Part shown: positions 8,036 to 14,093 of the stretch, one piece after another
How positions within the stretch are numbered: the stretch's first letter is position 1
How the letters are laid out: every line of letters starts with the position of its first letter
Assembly (NCBI GenBank): GCA_011046295.1
Contig: DSAV01000070.1
Coordinates: forward strand, 1 to 15,223
DNA length: 15,223 nucleotides
Direction of reading: 5' to 3'
Origin: Deltaproteobacteria bacterium
GTDB taxonomy: Bacteria; Desulfobacterota; Syntrophia; Syntrophales; Smithellaceae
Program-made: the position numbers and the translations under genes
Notes under the pieces: model-generated
The model's database searches: none
Told to the model about the DNA's origin: nothing
What the model saw: only the letters and a program-made list of their open reading frames with translations

Positions 8036-8721
8036 TCCTTTGCCGGCAGGTAAATCATGGTCATAAAGCGGTACGGCCTTTCTTCATCTTTTTCATTTTT
8101 CAGGCCAAGCTCTATTTTTATTGCCGCGGGAATCTTCCCTTTCTGCCCCCCGTAATCTGACAGTGAATCCCACGAATCTGTTTCCCTGTCACCCGTTTCA
8201 TAAAAAGTCAAACGATAATAATCAATGTTTTCGCAGATAACAAAACCGGCCGGCTCTCTTTTATCCAGCAGCGGCACGGCACCCGGAATATCAGCCCTTA
8301 CGAGAGAAACGGTTTCTTCTCCTCTGTTCTGCCGTGCATAATAATATATGGAAGCCGGCCTTTGGGTGACCGCATTTTCGCCAAAGTCCAGGTGCGACGC
8401 CGACCAAAATGAAATTGAGTCAAAGTCGCGCCGGTCAATTCTTGCTTTTTGGGCGCGCAGGAAAAAAGCGTCTCCGGATTTTTGCAGTGACGTTAAATCC
8501 TTAATCATCCTGTCGAGGGAAATCCTCGCCATTTTGTAGATTCTGCTTTCATAGTCAACATCATGGGTAATACTGAGGGTAGTGCTGTAAGAAGCGTAAA
8601 CCGTGGACATAACAACGCCCAGAATAAATATGGCAATAAGAATCTCCAGCAGCGTAAAGCCGCGCGTATTGAAAATATCCCCGGTTTCCTTCGCCTGCTT
8701 AAAAAAACCTTCGACCTTCAT
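8032..8721 (-). CDS. gspJ: Minor pseudopilin GspJ
   Basis: 229 residues from ATG 8721; a TTG one codon earlier is less likely. The leader is about 20 residues and ends in NTRG, followed by FTLLEILIAIFILGVVMSTV with Glu at +5, the class III prepilin signal. The body shows GspJ features: SRIYKMARISLDRMIKDLTSL, IDRRDFDSISFWSASH, ENIDYYRLTFYE, and a C-terminal PAAIKIELGLKN strand. GspJ bridges GspI and GspK in the pseudopilus tip complex. The ATG shares a base with the gspI stop (TGATG), and a strong GGAGGGAG site sits just upstream, so expression is both coupled and independently primed. The leader is longer than those of gspG, gspH and gspI here. Confidence 0.93.
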   Translation of the reverse strand: MKVEGFFKQAKETGDIFNTRGFTLLEILIAIFILGVVMSTVYASYSTTLSITHDVDYESRIYKMARISLDRMIKDLTSLQKSGDAFFLRAQKARIDRRDFDSISFWSASHLDFGENAVTQRPASIYYYARQNRGEETVSLVRADIPGAVPLLDKREPAGFVICENIDYYRLTFYETGDRETDSWDSLSDYGGQKGKIPAAIKIELGLKNEKDEERPYRFMTMIYLPAKE

Positions 8722-9089
8722 CAACTCCCTCCGGCAATATAAAGGACAAGTTTATAATCACCTCTGCGCAGCAGATCTTTATTGGATACGGTAACTTCGA
8801 TTTTTTTAAAACGCGGCAGCTGAGTGTCAGAAATTTCCACCTGCCAGGTGTACTGCGGATAATCAGAGCCGAAATCTCCGGTTTGCGCGCGATCCGCAGA
8901 AAGGGCGCCTGATTCAATTTCCGCCATCTTGCTTTGCGCCAGTAGCGCCGCGGTGGTCATAAACCGGGAATCCGTGGCCATGGAAACACTCTGCGACTGC
9001 ATTTGAAAAACCGCCACCAGCGCAATAGCCAGAACAGCCACGGCGACCAGTACTTCCATAAGCGTAAATCCGGCATTTTTTTTTCGCAT
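8721..9089 (-). CDS. gspI: Minor pseudopilin GspI
   Basis: 122 residues from ATG 9089. This start gives a normal 7-residue leader (MRKKNAG) before FTLMEVLVAVAVLAIALVAV, with Glu at +5. Longer in-frame starts reach back to 9161 inside gspH but would add an implausible 24-residue extension, so I chose the short form. The body, with LLAQSKMAEIESG and a Tyr-Thr-Trp-Gln-Val strand, matches GspI, which nucleates the tip complex with GspJ and GspK. The gene starts 13 nt after the gspH stop; its own ribosome binding site is weak. Its stop overlaps gspJ. Confidence 0.93.
   Translation of the reverse strand: MRKKNAGFTLMEVLVAVAVLAIALVAVFQMQSQSVSMATDSRFMTTAALLAQSKMAEIESGALSADRAQTGDFGSDYPQYTWQVEISDTQLPRFKKIEVTVSNKDLLRRGDYKLVLYIAGGS
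8725..8732 (-). promoter_or_regulatory. Strong ribosome binding site deciding the gspJ start
   Basis: Read on the minus strand, GGAGGGAG ends 3 nt before ATG 8721 and lies inside the last codons of gspI. It favours ATG 8721 over the adjacent upstream TTG at 8724. Confidence 0.7.
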
Positions 9090-9102
9090 AAAGCCAAGCC
9101 TG

Positions 9103-9651
9103 CTATTTGACCGAATTGCTTCCCAGTCCTTCTTCGAAGGAAACATCCACGTATTCATCATACACTCCGGTCACGCCCAAATAGGGATTGACAACAATGG
9201 TCATATGTTCTTCGCCGCGGCCCAGGTTAATAACCATAGGCGGCGAAATATTATTTTTCCCGAATCTGATTCGGAGCTCTCCTTCGGTAATTTTCCTGCC
9301 TTCCTCCATCATAACGGCAGATATAACAACACCCGCTGGAAGCCGCTTCGCGCTTTTCTTCATTTCATGCGCTTTTTCTTCCGTCATGTCGGCTGTTTCA
9401 ATCCAATAGCTTGATGTGGGTAAATCCAGACAGAGAATATAATCTGTCTGCTCGCGAACGGCTTCCGTGCGCAATTTTCTGTCCAGGCCGATTAACTCGC
9501 GCGCGGCCTTTTTAAGGTTATCACCGGTAAAAAAATTGCGTGTGACAGGAGTGGCCAGGCCCAGTATTATGCCGATAAGCGCAATAACAACAATTAACTC
9601 AATCAGCGTAAAGCCGCGGTTATTCGATTTCCCAGTTATTGATATCCGCAT
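9103..9651 (-). CDS. gspH: Minor pseudopilin GspH
   Basis: 182 residues from ATG 9651. The leader [13 protein letters not shown] is followed by [20 protein letters not shown], with Glu at +5. The C-terminal beta-rich domain contains [10 protein letters not shown] and a Gly/Arg strand LRIRFGKN, as in GspH/FimT proteins. GspH joins the major pseudopilin rod to the I-J-K tip. An AAGGA lies 4 nt before ATG 9651. A GTG at 9675 is in frame but would lengthen the leader by eight residues. Either start lies inside gspG, so gspG and gspH overlap by about 32 nt in different frames, an unusually large overlap for this operon. Confidence 0.92.
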   Translation of the reverse strand: MRISITGKSNNRGFTLIELIVVIALIGIILGLATPVTRNFFTGDNLKKAARELIGLDRKLRTEAVREQTDYILCLDLPTSSYWIETADMTEEKAHEMKKSAKRLPAGVVISAVMMEEGRKITEGELRIRFGKNNISPPMVINLGRGEEHMTIVVNPYLGVTGVYDEYVDVSFEEGLGSNSVK

Positions 9652-10072
9652 CAAATCCTTCGCCTCCGGGTTCACCGTCGCCCCCCAGAGAAATCAAATC
9701 GAAATCTCCATGAACGCCGGGGCTGATGTAAACATATTCGTTGCCCCAGGGATCTTTCGGCACTCTGCCCCTTTCCAGGTAACCGCCCTGGCGCCAGTTC
9801 GGAGGCAGTTTTCCCACTGTCGGCGGCTCCACCAGAGCCTTCAGCCCCTGTTCAGTTGTCGGGTAGTGGCCGTTATCCAGCCGGTACATCTTTAAGGCCG
9901 ACTCTATGCTGACAATCTGAATTTTTGCTTTTGCCTGTTTCGCCTTATCCGGCTCGCCCATGACACGGGGAATAATCAACCCGGCCAGGACGCCCAGAAT
10001 GACAATAACCACCATGAGTTCGATAAGCGTAAACCCGGCCTGCTTTTTTCTTCCTTCTTTATTTGTTTTCAT
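9620..10072 (-). CDS. gspG: Major pseudopilin GspG
   Basis: 150 residues. The prepilin leader [13 protein letters not shown] precedes [20 protein letters not shown], and the mature protein continues [20 protein letters not shown]. The region [16 protein letters not shown], the segment [16 protein letters not shown] and the C-terminal calcium-binding loop [19 protein letters not shown] are classic GspG features. GspG is the main subunit of the pseudopilus that pushes substrates through the secretin; it is cleaved and N-methylated by GspO. A purine-rich GGGGGAGG lies immediately before the ATG, which fits high expression. The spacing from gspF is 34 nt, the largest gap within the platform and pseudopilin part of the operon. 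Confidence 0.97.
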   Translation of the reverse strand: MKTNKEGRKKQAGFTLIELMVVIVILGVLAGLIIPRVMGEPDKAKQAKAKIQIVSIESALKMYRLDNGHYPTTEQGLKALVEPPTVGKLPPNWRQGGYLERGRVPKDPWGNEYVYISPGVHGDFDLISLGGDGEPGGEGFDADINNWEIE

Positions 10073-10106
10073 AACCTCCCCCTGCTATATTAATGATGAA
10101 AAAGTT

Positions 10107-11333
10107 CTATCTAATCAGCTGATTCATTTCAAAAATCGGCAGCAAAATCGAAACGACGATAAAACCGACGGCAAGACCCATCACCAGTATCATCAGCGGC
10201 TCCAGAAGCGAGGTCATCACCATGATATCAGACTGTGTTTCATTCTCATAAGCGTTTGCCACGCGATTGAGCATTTTCTCGAGGGAACCGCTTTGTTCAC
10301 CGATGGCAATCATTTCCGTAACCATCGGCGGAAAAAGGCCGCTCTGTGTAAGCGGTTCCGCCAGCCCCTTCCCTTCTTCCACGTCTTTCGCGGCCTTGCT
10401 GATTACCTCACCGATAAAGATATTATTGACGACATTACTCACTATTTCCATGGCGGCCAGAAGCGGCACGCCGCTTTGCAAAAGGGTGGCCAGCGTTCTG
10501 GTGAACCGGGCAATCGCGATTTTGAGATTAATCTCTCCCAGCACGGGAAATTTAATTCTTACCAAATCCCACCAGCGCCTGCCCGTATCCGTGCCTGCCG
10601 TCATGTATTTAAAAACAATCACAACCGCAAGGATTAGAGCCAAAATCATCCACCAGAAAAGTTTCAAGAAATTACTTATCCCAATCAGGATAGTTGTTAT
10701 CAGCGGAAGTGTCTGCTGCATATCCGAAAAAATCTCAGTAATTTTCGGAACAACGAATGTCATCAGAAGAAAAATAACCACAGTGCCGATAAAAAACATG
10801 ATTATCGGATAAGCAAGCGCTGAGCGTATTTTACTCATTAATTCCTGTTGGCTTTCGCTGAAATCGGCCAGGCGCTCCAACACAAGATTGATTGTTCCCG
10901 AAGCCTCACCGGCCTTGACCATATTGATATAGAAAGGAGGAAAAATGCGCGGAAAATTTTCCATGCTCGCCGTCAGGCTTTTCCCTTCGTTCAGGTCAGA
11001 GCGAATCTGTGCCAATATTTTGCGCAAGAGAGGATTTTTTGTCTGTGCCAATAACACAGAAAAAGAAGGCACCAGCGGAATCCCCGCACCCAGTAAAGTG
11101 GAAAGTTGACGGGTGAAAACGGAAACCTCCTTCGCCGAAATCTTCTGCATGAAGTTAATGGTCAAGATATCCGAAAAAGCAAACTCCTTTTTTTTCTCGG
11201 ACTGATTGATTTCCAGAGGATACACTCCCTGCTCGCGCAGCTGCTGGCGTGCCGCGGCCACACCGGTAGCGTCGATAAAACCTTTTTTGTGGCGTCCCTT
11301 CTCATCAAGGGCTACGTATTCATAAACACTCAT
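10107..11333 (-). CDS. gspF: T2SS inner-membrane platform protein GspF
   Basis: 408 residues, the usual length of GspF. The N-terminal segment SVYEYVALDEKGRHKKGFID and the following Ala-Arg-rich helix are typical. Two tandem GspF domains follow (~70-195 and ~270-400); the pattern VFTRQLSTLLGAGIPLVPSF recurs as FTRTLATLLQSGVPLLAAME. Transmembrane helices are visible at ~173-196, ~220-245 and ~378-400. GspF is the polytopic core of the platform, turned by GspE during pseudopilus growth. It is the first gsp gene in the window and follows a 230-nt spacer, so the operon promoter is probably just upstream. In many operons gspE directly precedes gspF; here it does not. Confidence 0.97.
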   Translation of the reverse strand: MSVYEYVALDEKGRHKKGFIDATGVAAARQQLREQGVYPLEINQSEKKKEFAFSDILTINFMQKISAKEVSVFTRQLSTLLGAGIPLVPSFSVLLAQTKNPLLRKILAQIRSDLNEGKSLTASMENFPRIFPPFYINMVKAGEASGTINLVLERLADFSESQQELMSKIRSALAYPIIMFFIGTVVIFLLMTFVVPKITEIFSDMQQTLPLITTILIGISNFLKLFWWMILALILAVVIVFKYMTAGTDTGRRWWDLVRIKFPVLGEINLKIAIARFTRTLATLLQSGVPLLAAMEIVSNVVNNIFIGEVISKAAKDVEEGKGLAEPLTQSGLFPPMVTEMIAIGEQSGSLEKMLNRVANAYENETQSDIMVMTSLLEPLMILVMGLAVGFIVVSILLPIFEMNQLIR

Positions 11334-11563
11334 TGGCCTCTCGCCTCATTACAAAAAATAACCTTCGGGTGAATTGGGCTTAACACACTTTATTGCAGTA
11401 TTCAACGGATTGTGGAACAACGAAAAGCGGCTGCTCCGCGCCAAGTTTACCGCCATTTAGCCGCGAAAAAAAGAAAGTTGACTATAACAAACAGCGCGCT
11501 GCTTGCATTCTACGAGGAGACTGTAAGCTCAGGCGATTTGCGGCATAAACCGAAAGCAAAATT
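11334..11563. other. Spacer upstream of gspF, no gene seen
   Basis: 230 nt between the MBL-fold gene and gspF, the longest gene-free stretch in the window. No convincing coding frame is seen. On the minus strand a poor sigma-70-like pair can be drawn (TTGTTC at 11415-11420 and TGCAAT at 11392-11397, 17 nt apart), which is too weak to call. AGAGG lies close before the gspF ATG. A small GC hairpin followed by four T residues is listed separately. Confidence 0.6.
11423..11439 (-). terminator. Possible weak rho-independent terminator of the MBL-fold gene cluster
   Basis: On the minus strand GCGG-AGCAG-CCGC is followed by TTTT. The stem is only 4 bp and the T run is short. A longer-range pairing of AGCCGC (11459-11464) with GCGGCT (11427-11432) is an alternative fold. 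It lies about 125 nt past the MBL-fold stop codon. This is weak evidence, so read-through into gspF is quite possible. Confidence 0.2.
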
Positions 11564-12304
11564 TCATTTCTCACGCCTGATACGCACATCAATCTCCGGC
11601 GCGTCCTGAAGCAGTTCAATAAGCTTGGGAATATCCGTTGTGCCGAAGTGATAATGATATGGATATAAAATTTTCGGCCTGATCGCTTTTGCCGCGTCCG
11701 CGACCATTTCCGGCGTCATGGTGTAGGGAATATTCATGGGCAGAAAAGCGACATCGATGTTTTTGAGTTGCTTCATCTCCGGAATGTTTTCCGTATCCCC
11801 GGCAATATAAACACGCTTATCTCCGAAGGTGATGATGTAACCGTTGCCGACGCCTTTGGGATGAAAAGGTACGCCCGGCCGGCGCATGTGTTCAATATTA
11901 TAGGCCGGCACTGCCTCGATTTTGAACCCTCCCACGGTTTTCGTATCACCGTTTTTCATAATAATGATGCCGGGCAATTTTTGCGCGACCTCTCCGGTGC
12001 CGATAATTTTCGTGTGCGCCGCTTTGATGTTATCAATTGCTTTTAAATCGAAATGGTCCGTATGTTCGTGCGTTATCAAAATCAAATCCGCTTCGGGCAT
12101 TTTCGTGTAATCCGCCATCGCCGAAAAGGGATCTACATGGACAACCCGCCCGGCATGCGACATCATCAATGAAGCATGGCCCAGAACGCTGATAACCAGG
12201 TCGCCTTCCGATGTTTTTATCTTATCCGCCGCAGATTCCTGGCTGGCCTCGGCAGGCATTACGGCGCAAAACAATAGCAAACTGATTATGACAAGTATTT
12301 TCAT
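11564..12304 (-). CDS. Exported metallo-beta-lactamase-fold hydrolase, UlaG/YtkL-like
   Basis: 246 residues from ATG 12304. A Sec signal peptide (hydrophobic ~3-17, cleavage probably after AEA at 18-20) predicts periplasmic location. The MBL metal motif THEHTDH places ligands at H79, H81, D83 and H84. Further likely ligands are H139 or H148, D170 in YIAGDTEN, and H217 or H219 in YPYHYHFG. This matches the metal-dependent hydrolases related to UlaG lactonase and the YtkL/UPF0173 group; the substrate is unknown. Most relatives I know of are cytosolic, so the signal peptide is notable. An upstream in-frame start at 12340 would bury the signal peptide behind charged residues and overlap the previous gene. 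AGGGAAAG 7 nt before ATG 12304 settles the choice. The gap to the HTH gene is 13 nt, so co-transcription is likely, but no functional link is evident. Confidence 0.88.
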   Translation of the reverse strand: MKILVIISLLLFCAVMPAEASQESAADKIKTSEGDLVISVLGHASLMMSHAGRVVHVDPFSAMADYTKMPEADLILITHEHTDHFDLKAIDNIKAAHTKIIGTGEVAQKLPGIIIMKNGDTKTVGGFKIEAVPAYNIEHMRRPGVPFHPKGVGNGYIITFGDKRVYIAGDTENIPEMKQLKNIDVAFLPMNIPYTMTPEMVADAAKAIRPKILYPYHYHFGTTDIPKLIELLQDAPEIDVRIRREK

Positions 12305-12311
12305 AATCGTT

Positions 12312-12319
12312 CTTTCCCT
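12312..12319 (-). promoter_or_regulatory. Ribosome binding site deciding the MBL-fold start
   Basis: On the minus strand AGGGAAAG lies 7 nt before ATG 12304. Its spacing is ideal, and it supports the start that exposes the signal peptide over the longer frame beginning at 12340. Confidence 0.7.
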
Positions 12320-12986
12320 ATCCGGCTTGTTTTTCGGCACCGGGCAGTCCTCGCATATAGCGGGCGCAAATCTCGTCCGCCGGCTCTACACAAAGACACT
12401 TCAGGTAAGACTTTACAAAACCTTTAAGAAACGCCGCCACCGGAAGGCGGTCTATTTTATCTTCTTCGATGCAGGAGAGATAATCCAAGCGAACGCGTGT
12501 TTCCTGCGCGATTTTTTCCAGTGGCACACCCAGTTCGTTTCTGATTTCCTTAAAATCCGCGCCGCTGATATGAGGTCCGGATAATATTTCATTGATTTTT
12601 TTGTTTTGCACAACGCTTTCCCTTAAAATCACTTTCTCATTCTTCTTCGGCAGCATGGACGTGCCTGTCTGACGCTTGATATCGTAAATGCACACGGGTC
12701 TCCTTGTAATTTTTTTATCTTTTTCGGAAGCAATTACTCCTTCCTGCATAAGCTCTTCATCGTATTTTTTTCTTTCCTGCGCGTTAATCAGTGTAAGGTA
12801 GGCTTCTTCCAGCAGAGAAAGAATTTTTTTTCTTTCTTCGGGGGAAAACAGGGAAAAACTGACTACTGAATCCGCCTCGTAAATCTGCAGGGCGGCGTTG
12901 TAAGCGTGGCGTATCTCAAAAAACGCCGCGTCGGGGCTGATGTCGAGCATTTCATAGTAATTAAGCTTGGAAAAATCTTTCTTCAT
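12318..12986 (-). CDS. J-domain-like / RodZ-type helix-turn-helix protein
   Basis: 222 residues from ATG 12986; an in-frame TTG at 12998 would add four. In the 222-residue numbering, ~9-81 resemble a J domain (NYYEMLDISPDAAFFEIRHAY at the front; LLEEAYLTLINAQERKKYDE at the end), but the HPD tripeptide that stimulates Hsp70 is missing: its place reads YEA. A charged linker follows. Residues ~142-202 form a RodZ/HTH_25-type domain (FKEIRNELGVPLEKIAQETR, then YLSCIEEDKIDRLPVAAFLKGFVKSYLKCL). In RodZ this HTH binds MreB instead of DNA. Unlike RodZ, no transmembrane helix follows, so the protein is cytoplasmic. It lies 38-50 nt after a MinD-like ATPase gene, probably in the same transcript. I infer an adaptor or regulator working with that ATPase; DNA binding cannot be excluded. 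Confidence 0.82.
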   Translation of the reverse strand: MKKDFSKLNYYEMLDISPDAAFFEIRHAYNAALQIYEADSVVSFSLFSPEERKKILSLLEEAYLTLINAQERKKYDEELMQEGVIASEKDKKITRRPVCIYDIKRQTGTSMLPKKNEKVILRESVVQNKKINEILSGPHISGADFKEIRNELGVPLEKIAQETRVRLDYLSCIEEDKIDRLPVAAFLKGFVKSYLKCLCVEPADEICARYMRGLPGAEKQAG

Positions 12987-13036
12987 AAAACCATGCAACC
13001 AATAATACTTTCCGCCCGCGAGCGCCCGCCGCTTTT

Positions 13037-13957
13037 TCAGGAATAAGGAATAACCATTTGCTGGCCTGCGGATTGGGCAAGGCTCTTGCTCAGCTCGCGC
13101 AGATCATAAGCTGTGCGCGTGTACGGGTATCTCTCCAAAAAGGATACCCGCTGACAAATAGCATCGTGTACCCGGTCATCAAACGCAACATTCCCGGCAA
13201 AGTCAACATGAAAACCCAGATGCTTCTCGATAATATTGCAAACCTGGGGACCCAGGGCAATATTATTGTGCTTGCGCAATTGATTGAGAACAAGCTTGAA
13301 CCTGAAGGAGCTGAAGTCCTCTTCCAGAAGCGAGCACTTCTCTGGATGGTTTGTCCTGATAAACTCCATGATTAAATCCGGTTTGTTGAAAGCGCCTTCT
13401 CCGAAACATTGCGCGACTTCGTCCTGGAGCCGCCCGAATTCGGTCACGGTGAAATACTGACGAATTCGGCGGAAATAAATCGCGCGCACCAGCCGGTAAA
13501 TATTTTCGATAGATGTCGGTTCCGGGGTAGTAACAAAAATACTGCTTTGCGAAACAAGGAAAAAATCAAGCGTATTGAATGAAGTGCCCGCGCCCAAGTC
13601 CAGCATAATCCAGTCATAATCCAATTTGGCGATGGCCTTGAGGGTTTTTATTTTTTGCTCGTATGGCAAATTGGCTACGTCCAGATTATCATGAGCGCCG
13701 CTGATTATATAAAGGTTGGGAACGGGAGTTTCCAACACCACATCTGCAAGCAGGGGAACTTTTTTACGGATGAAATCGGAAAAACTTTTTTCCGGGTAAG
13801 GCACGTCGACCAGCGTGTGCAGGTTGGCTGAGCCCAGATCCAGATCGACCAGCAAAGTTTTTTTGCCCAGCCCTGCCAAAAGGCGTCCCAAACAGCTTGC
13901 CAGAAAACTTTTCCCTGATCCGCCTTTTCCTCCCCCTATTGGCCAGATTTGCGCCAT
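13037..13957 (-). CDS. MinD/FlhG-like P-loop ATPase
   Basis: 306 residues. The deviant Walker A GGKGGSGKS (9-17) has the signature lysine K11 and catalytic-loop lysine K16; the switch segment LLVDLDLGSANLHTLV occupies 35-50, and Walker B is WIMLDLGAG (116-124). This is the ParA/MinD superfamily, closest in feel to FlhG/YlxH by DLDLGSANLHTL. Such ATPases dimerise on ATP and position cellular structures (division site, flagella, chemosensory arrays). The C-terminal half (~160-306) is long and contains an FLERYPYTRTAYDLRELSKS segment; I see no clear amphipathic membrane-targeting helix like that of MinD. No flagellar or division genes are nearby. Its neighbours are the J/HTH protein downstream and a divergent SpoIID-domain gene, so the cargo is unknown. 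ATG 13957 has only a weak GGA-containing site. Confidence 0.88.
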   Translation of the reverse strand: MAQIWPIGGGKGGSGKSFLASCLGRLLAGLGKKTLLVDLDLGSANLHTLVDVPYPEKSFSDFIRKKVPLLADVVLETPVPNLYIISGAHDNLDVANLPYEQKIKTLKAIAKLDYDWIMLDLGAGTSFNTLDFFLVSQSSIFVTTPEPTSIENIYRLVRAIYFRRIRQYFTVTEFGRLQDEVAQCFGEGAFNKPDLIMEFIRTNHPEKCSLLEEDFSSFRFKLVLNQLRKHNNIALGPQVCNIIEKHLGFHVDFAGNVAFDDRVHDAICQRVSFLERYPYTRTAYDLRELSKSLAQSAGQQMVIPYS

Positions 13958-14093
13958 AAGCCATCCGCCGTTTTTTTATTTATCCATGCCATACATGATA
14001 AATCATTAATATTCAAGCACTATGTTGATTTTTACGCGGATAATTTCTTGACTTCTGCGCCTTTTGCCCATAAAAATCTAAAGCAATTATTTT
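13958..14093. promoter_or_regulatory. Divergent spacer between MinD-like and SpoIID-domain genes
   Basis: 136 nt, AT-rich relative to its flanks, presumably holding both divergent promoters. The rightward one is listed separately. For the leftward gene only a poor match is found (TTGAAT, 17 nt, TATGGC on the minus strand). A near-perfect dyad ATGAT-AA-ATCAT lies at 13995-14006 and could be an operator. Confidence 0.5.
14048..14076 (+). promoter_or_regulatory. Candidate sigma-70-type promoter for the SpoIID-domain gene
   Basis: TTGACT (14048-14053; 5 of 6 to consensus), a 17-nt spacer, then TAAAAA (14071-14076; 4 of 6). Transcription would start near 14083, giving a leader of only about 10 nt before ATG 14094. 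That would fit the absence of a clear ribosome binding site. Confidence 0.45.

Noticed and set aside
9960..10637. 225-codon plus-strand open frame
   Set aside because: It is antisense to gspG and gspF, and the product is His/Arg-rich with no family resemblance.
11427..11450. Possible sigma-54 (-24/-12) promoter upstream of gspF
   Set aside because: TTGGCGCGG resembles the -24 element, but at the required 10-nt distance the -12 GC is absent.
11412..11609. 65-codon plus-strand frame in the spacer before gspF
   Set aside because: It runs into the end of the MBL-fold gene on the other strand; the product is basic, without recognisable features, and no ribosome binding site was seen.
13000..13036. 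GC-rich stretch after the MinD-like gene as a terminator
   Set aside because: On the minus strand it is G-rich with no real inverted repeat and no T run.
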